Positions 18,850 to 27,885 of a stretch of DNA of 64,000 nucleotides are shown here, piece by piece. Within the stretch, counting starts at the first letter, position 1, and every line of letters begins with the position of its first letter. The DNA is from Candidatus Poribacteria bacterium (GTDB taxonomy: Bacteria > Poribacteria > WGA-4E > WGA-3G). The position numbers were made by a program, and so were the translations under genes. Where the stretch lies: contig JAJECK010000051.1 of assembly GCA_022822085.1 (NCBI GenBank), positions 62,001-126,000 on the forward strand, given 5' to 3'. The notes below the pieces were generated by a model. It saw nothing but the letters and a program-made list of their open reading frames with translations. It did not search any database and was not told the origin of the DNA.

Positions 18850-19662
18850 TTTTATGACCCGACACGTCCAGAAGGTGTGCCGTGGCCAAACCCCGATGAT
18901 GAACTACTTTACCGCACGGTTATGCCGGATGATTACAAAAAACTTGCTGTCCCTGAAGGCGTTACGGGAACTGTAGTCGTTGAAGCGAGCAGATGGGTTG
19001 AAGACAACCAGTGGATTCTCGACCTTGCCGCAAATGAGTCGTTTATTGTTGGATTCGTTGGAAACCTAAATCCTAACGATGCAGATTTTGAGGAGAACCT
19101 TAAACGGTTTTCTGCCAATCCGCTTTTCCGTGGGATCCGTCTCGGTGGTGGTCTTATGCAATCACTTAGTGATGCTAACCTCGTAAAGAATATTGAGAAA
19201 TTAGCAGAGAAAGAACTCACTTTAGATCTGCTCATAAACCCTGAAGCATTAAGACATCTACCTGCTCTGGTTGAACACATTCCGACAATGCGTGTTGTGA
19301 TTAACCACATCGCTGGCGTTCGCGTTGACGGTAATCCACCCGACGAAGCGTGGGTTTCGGCGATTCAGGAAGCTGCCCGTTATCCGAATGTCTACTGCAA
19401 GGTATCAGGGTTAGCAGAGCATACGGGTCAAACACCCGCCCCTGAAGACGTTGCATACTACACACCAACAATTGATGTATTGTGGGATGCATTTGGTGAA
19501 GATAGACTCATCTACGGCAGTAACTGGCCTGTTTCGGAACGATTTGCCCAATACAAAGTCGTACAAAAGATTGTTGATGACTACTTCAGCGCGAAAGGCG
19601 ATGAAGTCTCTGAAAAATACTTTTGGCAAAATGCAAAGGCAGCATATCAGTTAGCTATTTAG
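18826..19662 (+). CDS. Amidohydrolase family 2 (lactonase-like TIM barrel)
   Basis: The 278-aa product starts at ATG 18826, five bases after AAGGAG; the track's TTG at 18823 is one codon earlier. It shows the metal-dependent hydrolase pattern: IIDTHTHFYDP (His-x-His), VVEASRWVEDNQWILDLA, VVINHIAG, VYCKVSGLAEH and LIYGSNWPVSERFA (Asn replaces the metal Asp, as in many L-fucono/L-rhamnono-lactonase relatives). It probably opens a sugar lactone. It is divergent from the TPR lipoprotein gene and convergent with the nitroreductase gene, which it overlaps by 4 bp. Confidence 0.8.
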   Translation: MIIDTHTHFYDPTRPEGVPWPNPDDELLYRTVMPDDYKKLAVPEGVTGTVVVEASRWVEDNQWILDLAANESFIVGFVGNLNPNDADFEENLKRFSANPLFRGIRLGGGLMQSLSDANLVKNIEKLAEKELTLDLLINPEALRHLPALVEHIPTMRVVINHIAGVRVDGNPPDEAWVSAIQEAARYPNVYCKVSGLAEHTGQTPAPEDVAYYTPTIDVLWDAFGEDRLIYGSNWPVSERFAQYKVVQKIVDDYFSAKGDEVSEKYFWQNAKAAYQLAI

Positions 19663-20228
19663 GCGACCCATCGTATAAACTCAGCTGCGGGTTGCCGTTT
19701 CGGTTCCTTAATTTCTGCGGGATAACCGGTATAGAAGAAACCGATGATGTATTCTTGCGATGAATCGATGCCGAGCAATTTATAGGTCTGCTCTTCCATC
19801 GTGATTCTACCGGTGCTCCACTGCATGCCGACACCTGCATCCCACGCAGCGAGTTGGACGTTCTGCATTGCACAACAGGCAGCAGCGTAATCTTCGCGTT
19901 GTCGTTGTTCGTCTCCATCTTGGACACAGGACACAGCGATAATCGTTGGCTTAGACATAAATTTCTCGTAAGCCAATTGCCCAATCTTTGCGAGGTTCTC
20001 CGCATCAACGTGGTCAGGTGTGTCCTCCATCTTGATTTCTCGGTATCGTTGTGCCAGGATCAGTTTCGTTTTTTCACCGATTACGGTGAACCGCCACGGT
20101 TCTGTGACATGATGGTTCGGTGCCCATATCCCGTAACTGAAGATTTGTTCAATTACGTCGTTAGGCACGGGTTCCTCTTTGAATTTGAAAATTGTTCGTC
20201 TTGAGATGATTGCATCTTTTACGTCCAT
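19659..20228 (-). CDS. Nitroreductase-family flavoprotein
   Basis: The 189-aa product has the family N-terminus (AIISRRTIFKFKEEPVPNDVIEQI) and the FMN-binding segment (GIWAPNHHVTEPWRF), with GVGMQWSTG and IIGFFYTGYPAE later. These enzymes use FMN and NAD(P)H to reduce nitro compounds, quinones or enones; the natural substrate is unknown. AAGGAGG lies about 5 nt before the ATG. The gene ends convergently, overlapping the amidohydrolase gene by 4 bp. Confidence 0.85.
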   Translation of the reverse strand: MDVKDAIISRRTIFKFKEEPVPNDVIEQIFSYGIWAPNHHVTEPWRFTVIGEKTKLILAQRYREIKMEDTPDHVDAENLAKIGQLAYEKFMSKPTIIAVSCVQDGDEQRQREDYAAACCAMQNVQLAAWDAGVGMQWSTGRITMEEQTYKLLGIDSSQEYIIGFFYTGYPAEIKEPKRQPAAEFIRWVA

Positions 20229-20297
20229 AAAATCCTCCTTGTTGAATTATAGTGTGTTAGGTGGTTGATTGCAAGCGGTTGAATCTGCTCACTTGAT

Positions 20298-21731
20298 TTA
20301 CCCTAATTCAGCTTTAAGGCTTTCCACTGCTTCAACGGTATCCTCAATTTCTTTCTTTGGTATATTTGCAATAGTAGCATGACTGAGCGGGTTTAAAATA
20401 CGAGTCCGATACGTCTCAATGTCATTAATCAGTTTCTTGTCCAACAAAGCAGAACCCCCATTTTCAGTTCTTCTCTTATTTTCAATTTTTATTGCATCCC
20501 AGAAATGTTTACTATCTTGTTTGTCTGGGTGTCGATGGTATTTGACAGGCAGATGTTTATTTTCACAGAATTCCTCTATTATCACCTCAAACGCTGTGCG
20601 TAGATAAACCGCACATGCTTTATAGTCGTTCATATCAATATATTCCTTCGCCTTCTCAAGATATGCCTTATCTTCCGTATAAACAGGGATTTCATATTCA
20701 TCGGTTTGCCGAAAATAAAACTCAACGGCTTTCCATTTCCCACCGTGGGATGTCCTTTGCTTGACAATCTCGTACCACACCTTATCATAAGTCGTCAAAA
20801 AGACTTGGTAATCTGCAAAATATTCTTCTAAAATATCAAGTACTGGGAGACGGTTTGACATGTCCAAACCGATTAGCACGTCATCTAACGCGATGATTTT
20901 GAGATCGCTTTCTGGCTGGAGCAGGATTGACGAAAAATAGATGGCAATTGCAATCGCTGACAGTTTTGCTTCATTTAGAAAAAGGTGGTGTGCGGGAATG
21001 TCTTTGTCAAAAAACACAACGTTCAAAAGAGTTTCCTGATTATCAAGTGTCTTTTTATCCTGGTTGTATGTTATCCCTTGAAAAGTTAAGTCAAGAGCAA
21101 CGTTATATCCAAATTTTAGAAGAATATCGGATGCTTTCACCTGCAGTATTTCCAATCTACGTTTTAATTCACTGTTGAAGGTTTCTATTTCTGTTTCCAA
21201 TTCTGCGATTTTCGTTTTGGCGTTTCGGCGGGGACGCGGCTCCTGTTGGACGCTTTCCAATTCTTCACCAAGTGTTCGATTTGTTACAGGATTGATGGTG
21301 TTGACCAGAAGATTATCCACTAACAATTTGAAGACATTCACGTTTTCTTCTTCACGATGGACGTAATGCGTTTCCAGCAGATTTTTATAGTCAAGAAAAC
21401 CCTTTGCTCTTGATGCTTCAATAATCAATGGATCATTCGTTTCTCTGACGTTTTGAGACCATTCATACACGTGCTCATTGGATCCTGAGTTTGCGCGGAG
21501 ATGTAGTTTAATGTGTCCATCATCGTTTGCAATAAAGATGTTCTGGTGATTTTCAAATTGGTGAATCCCTTCACCGGATTCCAGAAAGAATTTTAATGCC
21601 TGATACAAGGACGTTTTTCCACTGCCATTTTCGCCGTAAACAAGCAAATTCTTACCAGCCTTGTGCAGTTCGATCTGATACGGTCCATAAAAAGCTCTAA
21701 AGTTTTTAATCTCAATTTTGGTAATTCTCAT
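20298..21731 (-). CDS. SMC/ABC-type ATPase with HEPN-like C-terminal domain (PrrC/RloC-like layout)
   Basis: The 477-aa product begins as a RecF/SMC-type ATPase: IKNFRAFYGPYQIEL, Walker A YGENGSGKTS (32-41), a short coiled coil about residues 165-200, signature-like LNEAKLSAIAIAIYFSS, Walker B LKIIALDDVLIGLD. The last 130 residues are helical and hold LRTAFE (Arg378, Glu382) and RILNPLSH (Arg444-x6-His451), which fits the Rx4-6H motif of HEPN ribonucleases and the R-E-H set of PrrC/RloC anticodon nucleases. The ATG overlaps the stop of the HNH-TPR-TRD gene (ATGA), so both are translated together. I infer an ATP-gated RNase effector; a Septu (PtuA-type) ATPase is the alternative. Confidence 0.75.
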   Translation of the reverse strand: MRITKIEIKNFRAFYGPYQIELHKAGKNLLVYGENGSGKTSLYQALKFFLESGEGIHQFENHQNIFIANDDGHIKLHLRANSGSNEHVYEWSQNVRETNDPLIIEASRAKGFLDYKNLLETHYVHREEENVNVFKLLVDNLLVNTINPVTNRTLGEELESVQQEPRPRRNAKTKIAELETEIETFNSELKRRLEILQVKASDILLKFGYNVALDLTFQGITYNQDKKTLDNQETLLNVVFFDKDIPAHHLFLNEAKLSAIAIAIYFSSILLQPESDLKIIALDDVLIGLDMSNRLPVLDILEEYFADYQVFLTTYDKVWYEIVKQRTSHGGKWKAVEFYFRQTDEYEIPVYTEDKAYLEKAKEYIDMNDYKACAVYLRTAFEVIIEEFCENKHLPVKYHRHPDKQDSKHFWDAIKIENKRRTENGGSALLDKKLINDIETYRTRILNPLSHATIANIPKKEIEDTVEAVESLKAELG

Positions 21732-24700
21732 GCCTTACCCTCAATGATGCGAATAGGTTTGACACTGCTCATAAAGAACAGATCAACAGCGACCGGATGT
21801 GTTTTTTCATATAATCGATCAAAGATGTCCCGGCACGCGGACATTTTATCTCCTTGAATATCTTCAAGCTGCGGCAACTGTTCATCAAACAGCGGTTGGA
21901 AAAAATGTTTGTTCCCTTTATGAAGTTCGTCTGGCAGATAAGACTCATAAACCATGCCGTCAATGATTCGCTCAAAATATCCGAGCATCACACGGTCGCG
22001 GGCATACGCCAAATCTCTGCTATTTATCGTCGGTTGTTGCTGGAGATAGATAAGATAGTCAACAAATTTGCCGATAAGTGTCTTTTGCGTTGATGTAATT
22101 TCGGGGACAGGAATCTGTTGCATATAACCACTACGCGCACGCAGGTAATCAATCGTCAACTGGTTAGACTCCTGTGAGTAAAACCACTCGACAACACGCG
22201 AATTCAATAGACCGCATAACCACAATTCTTCGGTAGGGATAAGGTAACACTTATCCCCGCAATAAAAACCTGCGGTATCGACTGCAAAAGTTTGGTGATT
22301 ATAGAGATTTGGACAGATAAGTTTCGGTTGTGAAAACCGATGCGACTTATCAAGAGAGATTGGGAGTTCGTACCATTCCTGTTTACCAACCCTTTTGCTC
22401 AAAATATCCCTATAATTTCCCAAGTGTTTCAAGATTGCTGGATACTCATCTATCGTTATGCCCCGATGTGCAAATATTAACCACTGTCCTTGTGGCTCTG
22501 CATGCCAGCGTCTGAGGTCGCGTCCGTACAAAAACGGTTTCAAAATATCTGCCGATGATGGATGCGCGGCAATGAGGTTATCCCGCGTCGCTTCGTCCAC
22601 AACAAATGCTTCAGTTGGGGAGGTCTTGATGCCGAAGGAAGGTTTCACTTTGATGTACTCACCCAAGGAGGTGCCAACATTGCGAAGTTGCTCAAGCAAA
22701 CTCATCACATTTGGTGATTCCATAGGTTTCTTGTCTTCATCTAATATTTTGTGGGTTTTAGGGTGCCGGACTCGCAGTCGCTGCGTTAACATGAATTTAA
22801 TGTCTTCCGGAACTCGGAAACCTTTATACTGCTTAAACGTCTCAATGTTTTTATAACTGTTATGAAACGAAGCGATGATATCAACCCCTTTGTCTTTGGC
22901 AGCGGTCAGGTCGGCTTTTGCCTTATCCCATTTTTTCAGATGTAACATCACTTCACCACGATTGCAGTATGCAAGACCAAGTTCCGGATTCAATTCTATT
23001 GCCTTGTTATAATCTTCAATAGCACTATCAAAATCGCGTTTTTGATAGTAAGCATTACCACGATTGTAATAAGGATGAAAGAGTTTTGGATTCAATTCTA
23101 TTGCTTTGCTATAATCTTTGATAGCACTATCTAAATCACCCTTTTCATGGTAAGCAAGCCCCCGGTTGTAATATGCTTCAACAAAATCCTGTTTCAACTG
23201 TATTGCGATGTCATAGTCTTTAATAGCACTATCATAATTCCCTTTGTTGCGGTAAGCAGCACCGCGATTGCTATAAGGTTCAGCATAATCCGATTTTAGT
23301 TGTATCGCTTTGTTGCAGTCTTCTATAGCTAAATCGTACTCACCTTTGCTGCGATAAACAGCACCGCGATTGTTATAGGCTGAGTCATAGTCCGGTTTAA
23401 GATCAATTGCTTTGTCAAAATCTTTGATAGCAAGATCATGCTCACCTTTTTCGCCATATTCAACACCGCGATTATTATAAAAACTGGCATCATTATTTCG
23501 CGTGGATTTAGGCAACCAAAGTAGTTCACCTGGTCGTGGCTTCTGTATTATTCCGAATTCGGTCCTGGGTAATATTCTTTTCTTCATCTGGCTTTTTGGA
23601 TGGACAGAATATGGGATATATCCCCCACGATCAAAGTTTGGACTCGCATTATCCGGGTCTCCTGATAATACAATACCATAAGAAAAAGGACCAACCGAAA
23701 GACCGGTAAAGAAATCTAACATACAACCAATATTGTCCCCTTTTACAAAAAAGCGGACATAGTGCCTATGTTCAGTAGAATCATAAATCAGAGTTTCGGT
23801 CGCTGGGTTTTTCCCTTGAGTTCCAATACTTTCAGGATTCCCATTTCCTTTATTGATAAAATCTTTGATATCCTCAAACATAGGTTCGTGTCCAGTAAAT
23901 TCACGATAGTGGTACAAAAAACAATGAAATGCTATTTTTGCTATCGCTCTGGTAATGTATTTCGTGGCTCTCCGATCAGGTATTGCTTGGACAGACTGTG
24001 AAAAAACATCCGTTTTAAGAGATCTATCTCCTTCTATAATTTCCTTTGTTTCACCTTGAAGAGCATTGTAGAATGTCTCTACTTTACCCATATATTTACC
24101 TTCCTCAGGATAAATAACCCTCACGTCATATCGCGTTTGAGGAAAATCTGTTATAAACTTGGATTTAAATTCATTTACTCTACCAAAATACCTTTCTGCT
24201 GTCTTTGGTGGCAAAATGTAAGTATTTCCAAAAATGCAGTATACATCATCTTGTTCGTCATAATCTGTAATGAGGTCATCATCTGGACCGATAGTGTTAA
24301 ATTTTTCTCGGTTTTCTGCAACGACATCAGTACCAGTTTGTCCTTCAGTATATTGAGTTATTATAATCTGCGGTTGTAGAGCACTTGCAGAATATACAAA
24401 AGCTCTTGTTTCATTATCTTCTAATCCTGGTTCATGTAGGATAATTAAGTCATCGTATAGAGGGTCGGGGAAAAACACTCGCAATGGATTAACTCCAACA
24501 GATCTTTTGTAATAAATTGATGAAAACAAATCTTTAGAATTGACACCCAATTCATCCTTAACTCTATTCCATACATAAGCTATATGAGATTTCTGGGACA
24601 AGACCACATCAAGTTTCCCTAAATCGCTATTGCAATTTTTACACAAGTGTTTATCAATCACCCATCCAGGAGCATCCTTTTGAAGTAATGACTTGGGAAA

Positions 24701-24760
24701 CGCATGCTCTCTACTTAGAATCTTTTCTTTTTTGCAATAAATACATTTTCCTTTGAACAT
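21728..24760 (-). CDS. HNH nuclease - TPR - TaqI-type DNA specificity domain fusion
   Basis: The start is set at ATG 24760 (MFKGKCIYCK) because GGAGGA lies 6 nt upstream; the track ATG at 24808 has none. The product is 1010 aa. Residues 1-60 form an HNH_5-type zinc finger nuclease (Cys6, Cys9, SREHAFP with His19, CKNCN 40-44). About 360 residues follow that I cannot name. Five to six TPRs span about 425-640 (YNNRGVEYGEKGEHDLAIKDF). About 690-900 is the target-recognition domain of type IIG enzymes (SFGIKTSPTEAFVV, LKPFLYGRDLRRW, GYMQQIPVPEIT). No methyltransferase motif is present. It is translationally coupled to the ATPase gene. A defence role is inferred. Confidence 0.75.
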   Translation of the reverse strand: MFKGKCIYCKKEKILSREHAFPKSLLQKDAPGWVIDKHLCKNCNSDLGKLDVVLSQKSHIAYVWNRVKDELGVNSKDLFSSIYYKRSVGVNPLRVFFPDPLYDDLIILHEPGLEDNETRAFVYSASALQPQIIITQYTEGQTGTDVVAENREKFNTIGPDDDLITDYDEQDDVYCIFGNTYILPPKTAERYFGRVNEFKSKFITDFPQTRYDVRVIYPEEGKYMGKVETFYNALQGETKEIIEGDRSLKTDVFSQSVQAIPDRRATKYITRAIAKIAFHCFLYHYREFTGHEPMFEDIKDFINKGNGNPESIGTQGKNPATETLIYDSTEHRHYVRFFVKGDNIGCMLDFFTGLSVGPFSYGIVLSGDPDNASPNFDRGGYIPYSVHPKSQMKKRILPRTEFGIIQKPRPGELLWLPKSTRNNDASFYNNRGVEYGEKGEHDLAIKDFDKAIDLKPDYDSAYNNRGAVYRSKGEYDLAIEDCNKAIQLKSDYAEPYSNRGAAYRNKGNYDSAIKDYDIAIQLKQDFVEAYYNRGLAYHEKGDLDSAIKDYSKAIELNPKLFHPYYNRGNAYYQKRDFDSAIEDYNKAIELNPELGLAYCNRGEVMLHLKKWDKAKADLTAAKDKGVDIIASFHNSYKNIETFKQYKGFRVPEDIKFMLTQRLRVRHPKTHKILDEDKKPMESPNVMSLLEQLRNVGTSLGEYIKVKPSFGIKTSPTEAFVVDEATRDNLIAAHPSSADILKPFLYGRDLRRWHAEPQGQWLIFAHRGITIDEYPAILKHLGNYRDILSKRVGKQEWYELPISLDKSHRFSQPKLICPNLYNHQTFAVDTAGFYCGDKCYLIPTEELWLCGLLNSRVVEWFYSQESNQLTIDYLRARSGYMQQIPVPEITSTQKTLIGKFVDYLIYLQQQPTINSRDLAYARDRVMLGYFERIIDGMVYESYLPDELHKGNKHFFQPLFDEQLPQLEDIQGDKMSACRDIFDRLYEKTHPVAVDLFFMSSVKPIRIIEGKA

Positions 24761-24858
24761 TACATATCCTCCAATGAGTCCTATCACTGCCCGACCAATA
24801 GACAACACGCTGTTGGGTAGCGAGTTAGTAAGAAAATGAAATATATGGAAGAATTCGG

Positions 24859-25101
24859 TTATTTTAGTTTCCCACGAAAGACAGCCATAAACGCCTCTGG
24901 CAGTTCGTCAAAATTTTCGGCAATCTTCACTTTACCCTTCCACTGCCCATCACGGCGCGGTTTCTTTTCACCCTGTTCTAAAGGGACCAGTTTGACAACA
25001 GAAGTGCCGTTACTATCAAATATAATATCTTCTCCTGCTACAGCGCGTTTGACTAACTGTGTCAAATAATCTTCCGCTTGTTCATGTATATCAATATGCA
25101 T
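24859..25101 (-). CDS. Phd/YefM-type antitoxin without adjacent toxin
   Basis: The 80-aa product starts at ATG 25101 (MHIDIHEQAEDYL), seven bases after AGAGGT; the track start at 25152 lacks support. The N-terminal half fits the Phd/YefM fold (LTQLVKRAVAGEDIIFDSNGTSVVKLVPL), which binds DNA. The C-terminal half (WKGKVKIAENFDELPEAFMAVF) is the usual toxin-neutralising tail, and 'LPEAF' is typical of pairs with PIN or Doc/RelE toxins. No toxin ORF adjoins it. It lies 98 bp upstream of the HNH-TPR-TRD gene on the same strand and might regulate that operon, which is inference only. Confidence 0.75.
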   Translation of the reverse strand: MHIDIHEQAEDYLTQLVKRAVAGEDIIFDSNGTSVVKLVPLEQGEKKPRRDGQWKGKVKIAENFDELPEAFMAVFRGKLK

Positions 25102-25167
25102 TTGTCTGACCTCTTGTAAATTTGTATTATATTGTACTACAACACACCACATGAATACAACACATTG

Positions 25168-25971
25168 CTAATTCCATCCCGCCAGCTGCAAATATTCTTT
25201 CCAAAGTGGGTCACCCCACAACAGCACAACTACCGCAGCACCTGCAATAAAAGGACCGTAAGGTATCGGACTTTTCCTGTCTTTTTTGCCCGTTGCTATT
25301 AGCAGTGTGCCAATAACTGCTCCACTGAAGGCAGACAACCCTATCACCATTAGCAGCTCGGGCAACGCACCGAGATACAACCCGATAATCGCCATCAACT
25401 TGACATCACCCATACCCATTGCCTTTTTTCGCATTATGGCACTACCAATGAATCCAATTAACCATATCACTAACCCACCTGCAACAAATCCAATAAGTCG
25501 CATCTTCAGATAATCTATGTCTTTAGACTGATATGAAATAATACACACAATTCCCAATCCAAGTCCGAGTCCTGTGAGACTCAGTGCATTCGGAATGATG
25601 TAGTGCTGTGCATCAATAAAGGCAATCGGTATCAGCACAGACACAAAAAAGATCGCGTGCAAAAAATAAAGTGTCGTCCCGAATTGGTAATATATGACGA
25701 GATATAGTGCCGCTGTAACGAACTCAACTATTGGATAGAGGACAGATATTTTCGCTTGGCAATACCGACATTTGCCACGTAGAAACAGATAACTCAAAAG
25801 CGGGATGTTGTCGTAAAACTTTATAGATTGGCTGCATTCGGGGCAAAAAGATCGGCGCGGGGAATAAATTGACGTGTCTGAGCGGGGGATGCGGTAGATA
25901 CAAACATTGAGGAAACTGCCAATTGTTAAACCTATGATGAAAATGAAGATAGGTATCCAAATATCACCCAC
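25168..25971 (-). CDS. Type IV prepilin peptidase (PilD-like)
   Basis: This is the inner-membrane aspartyl protease and N-methyltransferase that processes type IV prepilins and pseudopilins. The 267-aa product has the N-terminal domain with zinc pairs CPEC and CRYC (SFCPECSQSIKFYDNIPLLSYL), and both catalytic Asp motifs (FIDAQHYIIP and MGMGDVKLMA) among about seven membrane helices. The pseudopilin gene lies 3 bp upstream, so the two are coupled. No other pilus genes are in view. Confidence 0.93.
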   Translation of the reverse strand: MGDIWIPIFIFIIGLTIGSFLNVCIYRIPRSDTSIYSPRRSFCPECSQSIKFYDNIPLLSYLFLRGKCRYCQAKISVLYPIVEFVTAALYLVIYYQFGTTLYFLHAIFFVSVLIPIAFIDAQHYIIPNALSLTGLGLGLGIVCIISYQSKDIDYLKMRLIGFVAGGLVIWLIGFIGSAIMRKKAMGMGDVKLMAIIGLYLGALPELLMVIGLSAFSGAVIGTLLIATGKKDRKSPIPYGPFIAGAAVVVLLWGDPLWKEYLQLAGWN

Positions 25972-25974
25972 AGA

Positions 25975-26394
25975 TTACCACCAATATTTTTCGCCTTGCA
26001 CAGCATCAAAATGATACACCTTGCTGATTTCAGCAATCCCACCTAACTGATGTTTTGCTGGTACACGCGGATGACCTTTTGCAATTCCGATTTTATATAT
26101 CTTTGGCATTAACACATAGTTTCCACCCCAAGGTGTCCTTGGAATGGATTCCAGATACGTACCACGCCATCCATCCACACCCGGATCGGTTACAAGTTGT
26201 TCTAACTGCGTTGGATATGTCTGTGTGTGTCTATAGTATTTCTTTATCGCTGTGGCAAGTATTTCAACATCTATATCTGCTTGGCTAACTTTGCGATACC
26301 CTGCCCAAGGTGGATACGAAAGCACCCCAATGACTATGACGAGTGCGACCAAGATGATAAGTTGAATGCGTGTCATTCCGCTGTTTCTATTCAT
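25975..26394 (-). CDS. GspG-like pseudopilin
   Basis: The 139-aa product has a prepilin-like N-terminus (SGMTRIQLIILVALVIVIG) and the GspG-type C-terminal region (AIKKYYRHTQTYPTQLEQLV, RTPWGGNYVLM). Mature pilins usually read Phe-Thr-Leu-Ile-Glu; here the first residues after the Gly are Met-Thr-Arg-Ile-Gln, so the Glu5 that drives assembly is Gln. It lies 3 bp before the prepilin peptidase gene. It is likely a minor pseudopilin or a protein that uses the pilin signal for export. Confidence 0.75.
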   Translation of the reverse strand: MNRNSGMTRIQLIILVALVIVIGVLSYPPWAGYRKVSQADIDVEILATAIKKYYRHTQTYPTQLEQLVTDPGVDGWRGTYLESIPRTPWGGNYVLMPKIYKIGIAKGHPRVPAKHQLGGIAEISKVYHFDAVQGEKYWW

Positions 26395-26418
26395 ATTTTG
26401 GCTTTCTGCTATCAGTCA

Positions 26419-27798
26419 TTAGTTTTCAGCATCTGGTCGGACAATATTATATTTGCTCATCTTTTTATACAGATTACTTCGTTCAACTTCCAACATCTCA
26501 GCAGTTTTCCGTATGTTCCAATCATTCTCATTTAATGCGGCAAGTATGTATTCCGATTCAGCTGAATCAACCATGGTACTCAAAGGTGTATTTGATTGAT
26601 ATGTAGTCCCATCTAATGTCTGTATTTGGTCCTTTTCAATAGGTAATACGTCCGCAACTTCATTTGGTTGAATAATTTCTTTATTGACCATGATAAGTAA
26701 ACGTTCAACGATATTTTTGAGCTCACGAATGTTGCCGGGCCATCGGTAAGATTGGAAAACGGCATAAGCCTCTGATGCAAAAGTTTTCGGTGTAAAAGCC
26801 ATGTCCTTCTGTAATCGCTCTGCAAAGTATTTTACTAATATCGGAATATCCTCTAACCTGTCACGGAGCGGTGGTACATCAATAGGTACGATCTTTAGGC
26901 GATAAAAGAGATCTGTTCGGAATAGCCCTTTCTCAATTTCTTCGGATAGGTCTTTGTTTGTTGCAGCAATTATTCGGACATCAACATTTCGTATCTGTTG
27001 ACTTCCAAGGCGTTCCACTTCTCCATATTCAAGAACGCGTAGTACCTTTGCCTGTGCTTTTAAGCTCATATCACCGATTTCATCAAGGAAAAGGGTGCCG
27101 CCATCCGCCAGTTCAAAACGTCCTTGTCGCATAGAATCCGCACCAGTAAACGCACCACGTTCATGTCCGAAGAGTTCGCTTTCAACAAGTTCTTCAGGCA
27201 ATGCTGCACAGTTTAGTGGGATAAAGGGTTTGTCGGCACGTTTGCTATATTGATGAATAGCATTTGCTACGAGTTGTTTTCCAGTGCCATTTTCACCAGA
27301 GATAAGAACGCCAAGGTTGCTTTCTGCGACTTGTCTAATCTCCGATCGGAGCTTTGTTATAGCACTACTTTCACCTACCATTTCATCTTCAGCGGGGATT
27401 TGTGATTTGAGTATTTCGTTTTCTTTTGCTAACCGAGAGAGTTCTAAAAGTGGTTCAATATTGGATAGGATTTTATCCATACTTACCGGTTTCGTGACAT
27501 AACGTTTCGCGCCAAGTTCCAACGTTTTAACTGCTATTTCAATATCCTGCTGTGCGGACATCATAACGACATTGAGATTTGGGTTTTGTTCAAGCAATTT
27601 CACCAAAGTCTGAACACCGTCTATACCGTTTTCCATCATAATATCCAACAAAACGAGATCAATGTCCTGAGACTCACAAAGTTGCAATGCCTTTTCACCA
27701 CTTGGTGAAGTTAAGGGCTTGTAACCTTTTAGACTTAATCCTTGTGACAGCATTTTCAATATATTCTTTTCGTCATCTACAATTAGAATTGTATTCAT
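26419..27798 (-). CDS. Sigma54-dependent response regulator, NtrC/NtrX family
   Basis: The 459-aa product has three domains. The receiver (1-115) holds VDDE, phospho-acceptor Asp52 (LLDIMM) and Lys103. The AAA+ domain has Walker A SGENGTGK (around 166-173) and the sigma54 contact loop GAFTGA (214-219). The C-terminal Fis-type helix-turn-helix reads LNENDWNIRKTAEMLEVERSNLYKKM. It should activate promoters bound by sigma54 RNA polymerase once phosphorylated. The probable cognate kinase gene lies upstream, separated by 294 bp that contain an inverted-repeat element. Confidence 0.92.
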   Translation of the reverse strand: MNTILIVDDEKNILKMLSQGLSLKGYKPLTSPSGEKALQLCESQDIDLVLLDIMMENGIDGVQTLVKLLEQNPNLNVVMMSAQQDIEIAVKTLELGAKRYVTKPVSMDKILSNIEPLLELSRLAKENEILKSQIPAEDEMVGESSAITKLRSEIRQVAESNLGVLISGENGTGKQLVANAIHQYSKRADKPFIPLNCAALPEELVESELFGHERGAFTGADSMRQGRFELADGGTLFLDEIGDMSLKAQAKVLRVLEYGEVERLGSQQIRNVDVRIIAATNKDLSEEIEKGLFRTDLFYRLKIVPIDVPPLRDRLEDIPILVKYFAERLQKDMAFTPKTFASEAYAVFQSYRWPGNIRELKNIVERLLIMVNKEIIQPNEVADVLPIEKDQIQTLDGTTYQSNTPLSTMVDSAESEYILAALNENDWNIRKTAEMLEVERSNLYKKMSKYNIVRPDAEN

Positions 27799-27885
27799 TT
27801 TGTTAGTCTCTAAATTGGAAGATTTATTATACCATTTCTATTAATTATTGTCTCATTTACGGTTGCTATGGTTTTAGTTTTTTAG

